Assembly: GCA_951813085.1 (NCBI GenBank)
Contig: OX638348.1
Location: 877,627 to 941,626 of the forward strand
Source: an uncultured Opitutaceae bacterium
Lineage (GTDB): Bacteria; Verrucomicrobiota; Verrucomicrobiia; Opitutales; Opitutaceae
Reading direction: 5' to 3'
Length of the DNA: 64,000 nt
In this document: piece by piece, positions 20,703 to 30,350 of the stretch
Layout: each line of letters starts with the position of its first letter
Numbering within the stretch: the first letter of the stretch is position 1
The notes under the pieces: model-generated
What the model was told of the DNA's origin: nothing
Databases searched by the model: none
What the model saw: only the letters and a program-made list of their open reading frames with translations
Program-made: the position numbers and the translations under genes

Positions 20703-22538
20703 ATGAAACGAGCAATAAATATGATCACCGCTTCGGCTCTCCTCGCAGGAGCGGTTTATGGAGCCGATGTAGACGTTACTGAGAACGTAACGACAGACAC
20801 TACATGGACATCGGATAACGTCTACCATTTGTCTGGGTTTATCACCGTAGTGGGAGCTACGCTTACGATTGAACCAGGCACTGTAATAAAGGGAGCGGCA
20901 GGTACAGGCACTGATGCGACTGCACTCATTATTTCGCGCACGGCGACTATCAACGCGGTAGGCTTCCCGTCTGCGCCGATCATATTTACTGCGGAAGCGG
21001 ATCCAATGGATGGTTCTTGGGGGCCCGAAAAAGGTAACGCTTGGGGGGGGCTGATCATCCTCGGAAACGCACCCATCAATTCTGACCGCGAAAAAACAGC
21101 ATTCGCGGACGGGGTAGCAATCACCGATACCGTCGAGGGTATTCCAGCCTTCCTTCCCGAGGACTCTCGTGTATTTGGTGGAACGGATGCTGAGGACAAT
21201 TCGGGAACGTTGAGCTACGTTTCGATCCGTTTTGGGGGCTCCGAATTGGCAGCTGATGCTGAAATCAATGGATTGACATTGGGTGGCGTCGGACGCGGCA
21301 CTCAGATCGACCACATCGAAGTATTCGCGAACTCTGACGACAGCATCGAGTTTTTCGGTGGTACCGTTGATTTGAAGTACGCGGTCGCTGCTTACGGTGG
21401 GGACGATGGATTCGACTACGATCAGGGTTGGGAAGGTCGCGGACAATTCTGGGTCTACATTGGTGGACCTGTTGCGAATACCAAATTCGAACCAGACAAT
21501 GGCGGCGAGCACGACGGCGAAACTTCGTTTAACGTTAATCGCAACATTGGTGGCGGAACGATCTACAACGCTACCTATGTGGGCAATGGAGAAGATGGTA
21601 GCGCGCTTCGCATTCGAGACAACGCTTACGCCATTTACAAGAACTCGATCTTCACTGGTTGGCCTACCGGTATCCGCATTGAGCCCGATTCAGGCATTCG
21701 CATTGGAGCAGCAGAAAAGCCAATCGACATCACCAACAACATTTGGGACTTCGATGCAACGGACCTTTTCCATGGAGACGAAGACGATACGCTTGGCGCG
21801 GGAGGCACGAATCTGGATGACGACGAGGCTTTTCTCGCTGATGCTGCAAATAACAATACCGTCGAACCTGCTCAGTTGAGAGGCATTTCGCGCACTGCAG
21901 ATGGCGGTTTCGACCCGCGTCCTGCAGCTACCAGCCCTGCATTGACCAATGCTTTGGCAGACCTTCCAGATGGAGACGATTTTTTCACGGATGTGTCTTA
22001 CCAGGGAGCGTTCGATTCCGAGAACAATTGGATGGCCGGATGGACCTACCTTTCTGAGGCAGGCTACTTGGCTGAAGCCCCGGCTTCAACCGGTGACGTA
22101 ATCAATGTTTCGACTCGCGCTGCAGTGGAAGCGGGCGGAAATGTTATCCCTGGTTTCACCGTCCTTGGAACGAAGATGGTCATCATCCGTGCGGTAGGTC
22201 CAAAGCTCGCTGACTTTGGCGTCGCTAGCCCGATGGCCAATCCAACAATGACCTTGTTCAAGAGGGACTTTACACAAAATCCACCGATTGACGTCGCAGT
22301 GGCTACCGTCAACGACTGGAGCGACACGAACGCCGCAGTCGTTGCAGCGGCCGCTCAATTAGCGGGACTACCGCCTTTCACGCCGACCGCGGATTTCCAG
22401 GGTCTGAATTTGCCAACCGACGATACGACCAGTTCTGCCGCTGTACTGACGCTCACCGAGGGCGTATACTCAATCGTCGTTACCTCGGAAGATGGCGCTG
22501 CGGGTGAAGTGCTCGTAGACGTAACCGTCGTCGAGTAA
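20703..22538 (+). CDS. Secreted repeat (beta-helix-like) protein partnered with the TonB receptor
   Basis: A 611-residue exported protein with signal peptide (cleavage near AVYGADVD). Residues 20-400 are Gly/Asp/Asn-rich beta repeats (TIEPGTVIKGAAG, GGLIILGNAPIN, VSIRFGGSELA, HIEVFANSDDSIEFFGG, AYGGDDGFDYDQGWEG) consistent with a right-handed beta-helix. The last 120 residues are a separate beta domain (NVSTRAAVEAGGNVIPGFTV to the end, VDVTVVE). Similar proteins occur beside TonB receptors in several phyla and are often mis-annotated as transporters. It probably sits at the cell surface and helps the upstream receptor bind ligand; this is inferred from position. Confidence 0.82.
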   Translation: MKRAINMITASALLAGAVYGADVDVTENVTTDTTWTSDNVYHLSGFITVVGATLTIEPGTVIKGAAGTGTDATALIISRTATINAVGFPSAPIIFTAEADPMDGSWGPEKGNAWGGLIILGNAPINSDREKTAFADGVAITDTVEGIPAFLPEDSRVFGGTDAEDNSGTLSYVSIRFGGSELAADAEINGLTLGGVGRGTQIDHIEVFANSDDSIEFFGGTVDLKYAVAAYGGDDGFDYDQGWEGRGQFWVYIGGPVANTKFEPDNGGEHDGETSFNVNRNIGGGTIYNATYVGNGEDGSALRIRDNAYAIYKNSIFTGWPTGIRIEPDSGIRIGAAEKPIDITNNIWDFDATDLFHGDEDDTLGAGGTNLDDDEAFLADAANNNTVEPAQLRGISRTADGGFDPRPAATSPALTNALADLPDGDDFFTDVSYQGAFDSENNWMAGWTYLSEAGYLAEAPASTGDVINVSTRAAVEAGGNVIPGFTVLGTKMVIIRAVGPKLADFGVASPMANPTMTLFKRDFTQNPPIDVAVATVNDWSDTNAAVVAAAAQLAGLPPFTPTADFQGLNLPTDDTTSSAAVLTLTEGVYSIVVTSEDGAAGEVLVDVTVVE

Positions 22539-22582
22539 CGCAAAAGAATTAACAAAGTCGCGAGGCTTTGTGATTACGGGGA

Positions 22583-22614
22583 CCAGCCTCTCTTCTACGG
22601 GAGGCTGGTTTTTC
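22583..22614 (+). terminator. Rho-independent terminator after the receptor operon
   Basis: CCAGCCTC pairs perfectly with GAGGCTGG (8 bp, 10-nt loop), followed by TTTTTC. It closes the two-gene TonB operon. Confidence 0.88.
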
Positions 22615-22702
22615 GGCTTATTGCCGCTTGATTGCAATGCGCTTTATTGTTTGTAACGAATCCCAGTCTTTGCGCCGTTACGTATAAGAGTACGAAACAT
22701 AA

Positions 22703-23287
22703 ATGAACCGAAACCGCCATATTGTTAGTTTTCCGAGTCAGCTGGCGTTGATGATTGGATTACTTTTGGGCTGCGTGGTCGCTTCGGGAGACGAGATTCG
22801 GTCGCCCTTCGAGAGGGCTAGTGAGGCTCCAGTAGTGGAAACTCCAAAGAACCAAGCCCCAACGCGATTGGATAAGGTAGAGTTCACCGGTCTCCTATCG
22901 GTGGGAGGAGACGTGACCATTAGCCTCTACGATACGGAAAGCAAACAGAGCGTTTGGGTGCCTTTAGATGGCAGTGAGGATGGATTTTCAGTCAGCGGTT
23001 TCAATGAGCTCGATGGGACGATTTCCGTTTCGCTTGATGGAAACACCCGCCAAATCCCGATTAATGAGAACGAGATTGTCGCGGTTAGCCAAGCCGCCAC
23101 CCCCCGCAATCCCGCTCCTGAGAAACCTGCTAAACCAGTGCGGGTAAAAGATCCGGAAACTCTCCAGAAAGAGGAGGAGGCCCGCCTTTTCGTCAGCAAT
23201 TTGCTAGCGAATGGTATGAAAGCGCGTGAGAAGTACCGAAGAGAACGGGAAGCAAGCCTCTCTCGGGCTGCTGGCAAGGATCAGTAG
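22703..23287 (+). CDS. Hypothetical periplasmic protein (194 aa)
   Basis: Not recognised. It has a signal peptide (LALMIGLLLGCVVASG) and a central beta region of about 70 residues (KVEFTGLLSVGGDVTISLYD, KQSVWVPLDGS). A Pro/Lys linker (PEKPAKPVRVK) and a charged, helical C-terminus follow. This layout recalls small periplasmic proteins that help secretion complexes, but no specific family is claimed. Its upstream region holds GTAACG (22653) and CGTTACG (22676), resembling the repeats in front of the TonB receptor, so it might share a regulator with that operon. Confidence 0.65.
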   Translation: MNRNRHIVSFPSQLALMIGLLLGCVVASGDEIRSPFERASEAPVVETPKNQAPTRLDKVEFTGLLSVGGDVTISLYDTESKQSVWVPLDGSEDGFSVSGFNELDGTISVSLDGNTRQIPINENEIVAVSQAATPRNPAPEKPAKPVRVKDPETLQKEEEARLFVSNLLANGMKAREKYRREREASLSRAAGKDQ

Positions 23288-23447
23288 TGTAATCCAAACG
23301 TTCTTTATGCGGTTGCTTAGCCGCAAAACGCTTAGGCTGAATCCTCTATGAGACCCTGATACGATCGTAGTTTCGGAGGGCCTAGCTATTATTGCCTTGG
23401 ATTTTTTAAATGACATATCTATAAATCCGAATATGTTGATATTTGAG

Positions 23448-23460
23448 TGCGTAACACGCA
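23448..23460. promoter_or_regulatory. Short palindrome in the metK leader
   Basis: TGCGT-AAC-ACGCA lies 26 bp before the metK ATG and could be an operator or a leader hairpin. The rest of 23,288-23,486 is non-coding: one weak hairpin (GCGG/CCGC near 23,310) and AT-rich promoter-like sequence. I see no conserved SAM or SAH riboswitch core. Confidence 0.3.
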
Positions 23461-23486
23461 TTCGCTATTAGAAATTCAAGACGATT

Positions 23487-24668
23487 ATGGCCAAAAAATA
23501 CGTATTTTCTTCCGAGTCGGTTGCTGAAGGGCATCCCGATAAAGTGTCGGACTATATTTCTGACAGCGTTCTGGACGCTTGCTTGGAGCAGGATCCTCAA
23601 AGCCGAGTGGCTTGCGAGACCCTTGTGAAAAGCAACCAGGTGGTTCTGGCAGGTGAAATTTCCACGAGAGCGAAGCTCAACTACGAGGACATCGTACGGC
23701 AGGCGATACGCGAAATCGGATACGTAAACGATGACGATGCTTTTCACGCTGATAAGGTATTCATCACTAATAACCTGACGAGCCAATCAGCCGATATCGC
23801 TCAGGGAGTCGACGCCCGGAAGGCTAAGGACAAGGACACCGCGGAGCAAGGGGCAGGAGACCAGGGGATCATGTTTGGCTATGCCTCGAATGAAACGCGC
23901 GAGCTTATGCCAGCTGCCGTAATGTTCGCCCACCGCATCGGTAGGGAGATCGCTAAGATTCGTCATGCGGGTCGCCAAGCCAAGTGGCTGCGTCCGGACT
24001 GCAAGTCGCAGGTTTCGATTCGTTATGAAGGGGACAAGGCCATTGAAATCACGGCAGTCGTGATATCGACACAGCATACCGAAGATGTGCGGCGCAAGGA
24101 AATCGAGCGCTTCATGATCGATAAGGTGATCAAGAAATGCTTGCCGAAACGGCTCATCACGAAGAACACCCAATTTCTGATCAACCCGACGGGTCGATTC
24201 GTCATTGGCGGTCCTCAAGGGGATGCCGGATTGACGGGTCGCAAGATAATCGTCGATACCTACGGGGGTTCAGGCCGTCATGGCGGCGGCGCCTTCTCGG
24301 GCAAGGATCCTTCCAAGGTGGATCGTTCGGCCGCCTATATGTGTCGTTGGGTAGCGAAGAATATTGTCGCCGCGGGACTCGCGGCTCGCGCCGAGCTTCA
24401 AGTCGCCTATGCCATCGGCCATCCAGAGCCCGTATCGATCACGGTGGATACGTTTGGAACCGGCAAAGTGGACGAGGAAACGATCGAGGCGGCGGTTACG
24501 CAAGTCTTCGACTTTAAGCCCGCCGGAATCGTGAGGCAGCTGAAGCTCAAGCGCCCCATCTACCGTTCGACCACTAACTACGGCCATTTCGGGAAGGAAA
24601 CGCTTTCCTGGGAGCAGACGAATAAAGCGACTGCTCTAAAGCGAGCCGTAAGCAAACTCTCAAAATAG
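23487..24668 (+). CDS. metK: S-adenosylmethionine synthetase
   Basis: Makes SAM from methionine and ATP. The 393-residue protein carries [16 protein letters not shown] at the N-terminus, the [12 protein letters not shown] nucleotide signature, and the P-loop-like [19 protein letters not shown]. Normal length. ahcY begins 10 bp after its stop, so the two form a methyl-cycle operon in which SAM is made and the inhibitory by-product SAH is removed together. Confidence 0.97.
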   Translation: MAKKYVFSSESVAEGHPDKVSDYISDSVLDACLEQDPQSRVACETLVKSNQVVLAGEISTRAKLNYEDIVRQAIREIGYVNDDDAFHADKVFITNNLTSQSADIAQGVDARKAKDKDTAEQGAGDQGIMFGYASNETRELMPAAVMFAHRIGREIAKIRHAGRQAKWLRPDCKSQVSIRYEGDKAIEITAVVISTQHTEDVRRKEIERFMIDKVIKKCLPKRLITKNTQFLINPTGRFVIGGPQGDAGLTGRKIIVDTYGGSGRHGGGAFSGKDPSKVDRSAAYMCRWVAKNIVAAGLAARAELQVAYAIGHPEPVSITVDTFGTGKVDEETIEAAVTQVFDFKPAGIVRQLKLKRPIYRSTTNYGHFGKETLSWEQTNKATALKRAVSKLSK

Positions 24669-24678
24669 AGGTATACCA

Positions 24679-26109
24679 ATGAGCGATACGCAATCACTTG
24701 ACTACAAAGTAGCGGATATCTCGCTTGCGGATTTTGGCCGCAAGGAGATCGCCATCGCCGAGCACGAGATGCCTGGCTTGATGGCAATCCGCAACAAATA
24801 CGCAGCGGAAAAGCCTCTGCAGGATGTCCGAATAATGGGCTCCCTCCACATGACGATCCAAACGGCGGTCTTGATTGAGACTCTCGTTGCCCTCGGGGCG
24901 GACGTGAGATGGGTGAGCTGCAATATCTACTCCACGCAGGATCATGCGGCGGCTGCGATTGCAGCGGCGGGAGTGCCCGTTTTCGCATGGAAAGGCGAAA
25001 CGCTCGAGGAATATTGGTGGTGCACCGACCAAGCCCTTCGTTTTCCAGGTGGTTTGGGCCCTCAGCTCATTGTGGACGATGGCGGTGACGCCACTCTCTT
25101 GATCCACAAGGGAGTCGACCTTGAGAATGGCAGCGATTGGGTAAATACCGACTCGGGTTCGGATGAAGAGCAGGTTATCAAGAATTTGCTGAAGTCCATC
25201 CATCAGGAAGATTCGAGCCGTTGGGGGAATGTGGTGAAGGAATGGAAGGGCGTTTCTGAAGAGACGACCACCGGTGTTCACCGCCTCTATCAAATGATGG
25301 AGGAGGGCAAGCTGCTCGTTCCTGCGATCAATGTAAATGATTCGGTCACGAAGTCGAAATTCGACAATCTCTACGGCTGTCGCGAATCCCTCGTGGATGG
25401 CATCAAGCGCGCGACGGATGTCATGACGGGTGGCAAGGTGGCCGTCGTTTGCGGCTACGGAGATGTCGGCAAGGGATGCGCTCAAGCCTTGGTTGGCATG
25501 GGCGCCCGAGTCATCGTTACCGAGATCGATCCCATTTGCGCATTGCAGGCTGCGATGGAGGGATTTGAAGTATGTCCCGTGGAAGATTCGCTTGGGCGGG
25601 CGGATATCTATGTGACCACCACTGGCAATAAGGACATTATCCGCGTGGAGCACATGGAGAAGATGAAGGATCAAGCGATTGTCTGCAACATCGGTCACTT
25701 CGACAATGAAATCCAGATCGACAAGCTAAATGCTTACGATGGAATCCAAACCGAGGTGATCAAGGACGAGTCGCAAGGAGCGGTTGACAAGTACACGTTT
25801 CCGAGTGGCAACAGCATCTATATGCTCGCGAAGGGACGCTTGGTGAATTTGGGCTGCGCGACAGGGCATCCTTCGTTCGTGATGTCGAATTCGTTCGCGA
25901 ACCAGACCCTAGCTCAAATTGACCTGTGGCGCAACAAGGAAACGTACAAGCCTGGCGTTTACTTGCTGTCCAAGGTTCTCGACGAGGAAGTCGCGCGTCT
26001 CCATTTGGAGAAGATCGGTGTAAAGCTCACGAAGCTGACTCCCGATCAGGCGGACTACATCGGCGTCAAGATTGAAGGGCCGTACAAGCCTAGCCATTAT
26101 CGCTACTAG
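24679..26109 (+). CDS. ahcY: Adenosylhomocysteinase
   Basis: Hydrolyses SAH to adenosine and homocysteine. At 476 residues it is the longer bacterial form. Visible are the substrate segment [38 protein letters not shown], the NAD-binding fold [18 protein letters not shown], and the C-terminal YKPSHYRY. It is co-transcribed with metK (10-bp gap) and followed by a strong terminator. Confidence 0.97.
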   Translation: MSDTQSLDYKVADISLADFGRKEIAIAEHEMPGLMAIRNKYAAEKPLQDVRIMGSLHMTIQTAVLIETLVALGADVRWVSCNIYSTQDHAAAAIAAAGVPVFAWKGETLEEYWWCTDQALRFPGGLGPQLIVDDGGDATLLIHKGVDLENGSDWVNTDSGSDEEQVIKNLLKSIHQEDSSRWGNVVKEWKGVSEETTTGVHRLYQMMEEGKLLVPAINVNDSVTKSKFDNLYGCRESLVDGIKRATDVMTGGKVAVVCGYGDVGKGCAQALVGMGARVIVTEIDPICALQAAMEGFEVCPVEDSLGRADIYVTTTGNKDIIRVEHMEKMKDQAIVCNIGHFDNEIQIDKLNAYDGIQTEVIKDESQGAVDKYTFPSGNSIYMLAKGRLVNLGCATGHPSFVMSNSFANQTLAQIDLWRNKETYKPGVYLLSKVLDEEVARLHLEKIGVKLTKLTPDQADYIGVKIEGPYKPSHYRY

Positions 26110-26137
26110 CGCTCGACTAGCTGTTTAGAATCTCAAG

Positions 26138-26167
26138 GACCTGCTTTCTTAGCAGGTCTTTTTTTGC
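26138..26167 (+). terminator. Rho-independent terminator after metK-ahcY
   Basis: GACCTGCT pairs with AGCAGGTC (8 bp, 5-nt loop), immediately followed by a run of seven T. It abuts the 3' end of the convergent radical SAM gene. Confidence 0.9.
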
Positions 26168-27723
26168 TAATATGGGTTGATGTTTCGGCTATTGGCTTCG
26201 TCAGAAAATTCGTATTGAAAATCTGAATAAGCCAGAACCTCTCCGTTGGAATGCAGCTGCACGCGTAGATTCTTGGACTGCTCGCCATCGAACGGCAGCT
26301 GCGTGGCTAGGGAGAAGAAGGAATCCTTCTTCCTGGATTCGGGTTCAATCTTGATGTCACCCATGGGCACGCCGTCCAATTCGATGGTAACGCGATCGGC
26401 GGGTGTCTTGAAATTGTTCGAAACGAAGCCATAGATGGACATGAGGCCCGATTTCATGAAGAAGAAATTGGCTACACGAATGGGGTCCTCGGACCCGTTG
26501 CCGTGGTTCTCAGCGACCACGTTCTTGAGCTCGCCCTTGATCATGTGCGACATGCCTTGCACGGTAGTCTGCGCATAAGCGATGTCGGATATGATGGGAA
26601 GCTCGTGATAGTTTTCAACGGTGTACTTTTGTGACTTCTCGGGAGTATGCGTCAGTACAAACTGAATACGATCTACTCCAAGTTCTAAAGCCTTTTTCTG
26701 CGCTTCAATAAGTTCCTCGTCGCTGTCGTTGTACTTGAAGAGAATATACTTCCACTCAATCGTTGGAGGGAAGGGATTGCTGGGAGACTTAGCGTCTTCC
26801 ATGAATTTCAAGGCCTGCTCAACATTTCCGCGGACTCGATATTGCTCGTAGCTTTCCTAGTACAGGCCGTCGATGGAAACGATGGATAGATCCGGGCGGT
26901 CGGCTCCGAGCTTACCAATCGTAGATGGGTAGTCGTGGTTCCCGTTCGTATTCACAGCCTGTTCTGTATCCGGATAATACTGGTTCGTTAGCTGGACTAG
27001 TTCGTTGAAGCGTGGGTTGTTGATGGGTTCCCCTTGGCCGCAGTAGAAAAAGAGATCCACAGCGTAGCTCTTCTCCGATAGGCTGGCTAGTACCCGCTCC
27101 CAAACGGCGGGATCCATGAAGAAGGGAGACAATCGTGTTTTTGCTTGTTCGACGCGGCTGCATCCAGGGCAGCGAAGCTTACAGGCGAGCGAGGGTTCCA
27201 AGTGGACCTTGCTTATGCGCTTTTGCGCTATAAGATCACGGACGGGCTCATCGCGATTCAAGAAGGCGCAATCGGCGCATTCTTTCCATGGCATTTTGCC
27301 TTGCTTGAACGATTCCCGAATGTGAGCGAATTTGCGGTTGTAGAAAACTTCATCGATATCCCAATCCGCATCTGACTTGGCCCAATCGAGGTTTATTTGC
27401 TCTCCGAACGAGCAGTTGCAGGGAATTTCGCCATTGGAACGAATGTATAGTATATCCAGAATCTCGCAATTCATGCCGTCATCGGTTGCCTCGCCATTCG
27501 AGCCATTGATGGATGGGCCCAATACCATGTCAACGATTATGGGGCCTGGAGCTGCAAGCTTGCGATTCCGGATTGGAATTGACCTTGGATCGGCTCGAGC
27601 GTTCTGGAAAATGAACCGTTTTACTGAGGCAAGGCCTGCGCGATCTCTAATGCGGTAATTGGTGGGGCTTATATGACGCGGGGCTCTGTCCTTTCTCCTT
27701 GCCCTTGCTTTTTGCGGGCGCAT
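26167..27723 (-). pseudogene. Radical SAM protein interrupted by one amber codon
   Basis: Two ORFs (26857-27723 and 26167-26811) lie in the same frame, separated only by a TAG at 26857-26859 and 14 sense codons; read through, the protein runs smoothly (VSIDGLY-stop-ESYEQYRVRGNVEQAL). The [4Fe-4S]-binding motif CKLRCPGC is intact. It is preceded by a Cys-rich segment (CNCSFGEQ and KECADCAF) that resembles an auxiliary-cluster region placed N-terminally, and FFYCGQGEPINNP is the radical SAM 'GGEP'-like strand. The true start may be the Met at 27474 or 27528 rather than 27723. Substrate unknown. One substitution separates it from a full frame, so decay, if real, is recent. Confidence 0.82.
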
Positions 27724-27786
27724 TTTGATGGGGCTCTGCTAGGAGCGCTCGCGTGCGCGTGGAGTGTTTTCTGATCGATTCGTGAT

Positions 27787-28713
27787 ATGGCGATTTTCAA
27801 TAATTTGTGCGATATGATTGGCAATACCTCGCTTGTCCGGCTGGACAAGTTCGGCGAAGGCTTGCCAGGAAATATCATAGGTAAGCTCGAGGGCTACAAT
27901 CCGGGATGGAGCGTCAAGGACCGAATTGGCAAGGCCATGATCGAGTCTGCGGAACGCGATGGCCTGCTGAAAGAAGGGGGTACCATCGTGGAGCCCACCT
28001 CAGGCAATACAGGAATTGGCCTAGCGATCGCTGCGGCGGTAAAGGGCTACAAGCTCATATTGACGATGCCCTCTTCAATGAGCGTGGAACGCCGCAAGAT
28101 GCTCATTAATCTAGGTGCGGAGCTGGTTTTGACCGACGGGCATTTGGGGATGCCTGGAGCGATCGCTGAGGCGGAAATGCTTAATAGCAAGATCAAGGGG
28201 TCATTTATGCCGAAGCAGTTCGAGAATCCCGCAAATCCGCAGGTTCACTATGAAACGACGGGTCCGGAAATCTGGAAGGACTTGGATGGGAAAATCGATA
28301 TTTTCATTGCCGGTGTGGGAACTGGGGGCACTGTGTCAGGTACGGGCAAGTTCTTGAAGGAGCAAAATGCGGATATCCAGGTGATTGCGGTCGAACCGGA
28401 GGAATCACCCGTCCTGAGCGGGGGAGAAATGGGGCCTCACATGATTCAAGGCATTGGAGCTGGGTTTGTGCCGGGCGCCTACGATGCGACGGTGGTGGAC
28501 GAGGTCATCCAGATTGAGAGCCAGGCGGCGATCCGTACGAGCAAGGAGCTTGGCAAGAAAGAAGGGTTGATCGCTGGAATCTCTTCTGGGGCGGCAGCAT
28601 TGGCGGCGAAACAGGTAGCGGCGCGGCCTGAGAACCAGGGCAAGACTATCGTAGCCATGCAACCGGATACTGGCGAGCGTTACGTCTCAACGCTTTTGTT
28701 CTATCAAGATTAA
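27787..28713 (+). CDS. cysK: Cysteine synthase (O-acetylserine sulfhydrylase)
   Basis: PLP enzyme joining sulfide to O-acetylserine. The 308-residue protein has the PLP lysine in NPGWSVKDRIGKAM, the substrate loop EPTSGNTGIGLAIAA, the phosphate-binding GVGTGGTVSGTGKFLKE, and PDTGERYVST near the C-terminus. It lies 71 bp upstream of a sulfite reductase gene, a coherent sulfite-to-sulfide-to-cysteine arrangement. Confidence 0.95.
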   Translation: MAIFNNLCDMIGNTSLVRLDKFGEGLPGNIIGKLEGYNPGWSVKDRIGKAMIESAERDGLLKEGGTIVEPTSGNTGIGLAIAAAVKGYKLILTMPSSMSVERRKMLINLGAELVLTDGHLGMPGAIAEAEMLNSKIKGSFMPKQFENPANPQVHYETTGPEIWKDLDGKIDIFIAGVGTGGTVSGTGKFLKEQNADIQVIAVEPEESPVLSGGEMGPHMIQGIGAGFVPGAYDATVVDEVIQIESQAAIRTSKELGKKEGLIAGISSGAAALAAKQVAARPENQGKTIVAMQPDTGERYVSTLLFYQD

Positions 28714-28784
28714 TAAGAGAGCGAAATTTTAGATTAAGGCCGCTCGACTTGTGGCGGGTAGAGTTAGATCAAGGAATTTAAATT

Positions 28785-30350
28785 ATGCAGTGGAGACTCG
28801 ATAAGAGGCGCGTAAGCGAAGAAGAGCAGATCAAGGACAATGGCCTGACGCTCGATTTCGATGAAGTCGCCCGCAAGGGCGCCCTCGGCGGTGGCGAAAA
28901 ACTGCTTTCGAAATGGTACGGGATCTATGGTTCGCGTCATCCGGGCGCGCATATGGCCCGCGTGGTTATCCCAGGAGGAGTCGTCACCTCTAGCCAAGCC
29001 CGGCGAATCGTCCAAGTTGCCGAAGACTATGGGCAAGGGAAGATTTCCATAACGACCCGCCAGTGCATACAGTTTCACTGGCTCAAGGCTCCAAACCTTG
29101 CGGACATGCTCCGCGACCTCGCGAAGGACAACTTGAGCTGCTTCCATGGCTGTGGGGATGTGACGCGAAATGTGGTGGCGTGCCCCCTTGCGGAAACCTG
29201 CCAATACAAGCGGATCAATGTCCTGCCTTACGTAAAGGAAACGGCTGAGGAGCTTACCGCCGCGCGCGACCTGGACAATCTGCCTCGCAAATTTAAGATC
29301 AATTTCTCTGGTTGCGGCGCCGGTTGCGGCCAGCCTTTCATAAATTGCATCGGCGTGATCGCAGTCACCCGCCAGAATGAGAATGGCGAGGACGAAACGG
29401 GATTCAAAGTCGTTATTGGCGGAGGCATGGGCTGGGAAGCGTTCATCGGCAAGGAGCTGTTTAGTTTTGTGCCGACTGACAGAATTACAAAAGTGAATCG
29501 AGCGATTGCATTGCTCTTCAGAGACAATGGGGATCGCCGTGACCGTACGCAGTCCCGCCTTAAGTTCGTGGTGGAGAAGAAAGGAATCGACTATTGCAGA
29601 AAGGTCGTGGTCGATTTCCTTGAAAAGGAAGGCGTCAGCTTAGACGGCATCATCCAAACGGATACGGTCGAGGATCGTGGAGTATCCTATCCAGACCGTC
29701 CGTTGCTTGAGCACAATCCAATCGGAACCGATGGGTTGGTAACCGTTCGAGTGATGGTTCCCAAGGGGGAGCTAACGCACCCGCAAATGAAGCGAATGGC
29801 GCAGTTGACGGAAGAGTTTGGTGACAAGCGCCTCTTCTTCACGCAAAGGCAAAATATCGAAATCCATGGGGTGAAGCCCGAAAAAGTGGAGCCGCTTTCG
29901 GCGGAAATAAAGAAAGCCGGATTTGCGACGGAGGGTTTCTTTGGCCTTCAAGACATCGTCGCCTGCGTAGGTTCAACCTACTGCCCGAAGGCGGTTACGG
30001 AAACTCGGGCCTTGTTCGATGTTCTTTATCCAGTCGTCAAGCAGACGAAGTATTCGGAAATTTGGGACAAAGCATATATCAATATCACGGGTTGCCCGAA
30101 CAGTTGTTCCCCATACCGCATAGCGGATATTGGCTTTCGCGGAATGCGAATCCGTGAGCAAGTGGGATCGGTCGAGGGATACGAAGTGCGAATCGGAGGC
30201 GAGCATGATCGCTTGGGCCGAATTTTGGGTGAATTTAAGGTGGAAGATTGCGCTAAGGTGGTCGAATCAGTTTTAGATACATTCCTGAAGGAGCGGCAGG
30301 GCGACGAGTCGCTGGCCCAATGCGTTAACCGTCTGGGGGTGGAACGATGA
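28785..30350 (+). CDS. Siroheme nitrite/sulfite reductase hemoprotein
   Basis: Six-electron reductase coupling siroheme to a [4Fe-4S] cluster. The 521-residue protein has two reductase half-repeats: ISITTRQCIQFHWLK and FHGCGDVTRNVVACPLA with GCGAGCGQPF in the first, and KRLFFTQRQNIEIHG with ACVGSTYCPKAV and ITGCPNSCSPYRIADIG in the second. The Cys sets for siroheme and Fe-S binding are all present. The neighbouring cysK and overlapping Fe-S flavoprotein favour assimilatory sulfite reduction, though nitrite cannot be excluded. Confidence 0.88.
   Translation: MQWRLDKRRVSEEEQIKDNGLTLDFDEVARKGALGGGEKLLSKWYGIYGSRHPGAHMARVVIPGGVVTSSQARRIVQVAEDYGQGKISITTRQCIQFHWLKAPNLADMLRDLAKDNLSCFHGCGDVTRNVVACPLAETCQYKRINVLPYVKETAEELTAARDLDNLPRKFKINFSGCGAGCGQPFINCIGVIAVTRQNENGEDETGFKVVIGGGMGWEAFIGKELFSFVPTDRITKVNRAIALLFRDNGDRRDRTQSRLKFVVEKKGIDYCRKVVVDFLEKEGVSLDGIIQTDTVEDRGVSYPDRPLLEHNPIGTDGLVTVRVMVPKGELTHPQMKRMAQLTEEFGDKRLFFTQRQNIEIHGVKPEKVEPLSAEIKKAGFATEGFFGLQDIVACVGSTYCPKAVTETRALFDVLYPVVKQTKYSEIWDKAYINITGCPNSCSPYRIADIGFRGMRIREQVGSVEGYEVRIGGEHDRLGRILGEFKVEDCAKVVESVLDTFLKERQGDESLAQCVNRLGVER

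Noticed and set aside
20673..21512. 279-codon minus-strand ORF opposite the secreted repeat protein
   Set aside because: It is antisense to a coherent exported protein whose frame, signal peptide and terminator all agree.
23288..23486. SAM or SAH riboswitch before metK
   Set aside because: I could not find the conserved core helices or sequence boxes of known classes; only a weak hairpin and one short palindrome are present.
24694..25698. 334-codon minus-strand ORF opposite ahcY
   Set aside because: It is antisense to an intact, unmistakable ahcY and has no recognisable motifs.
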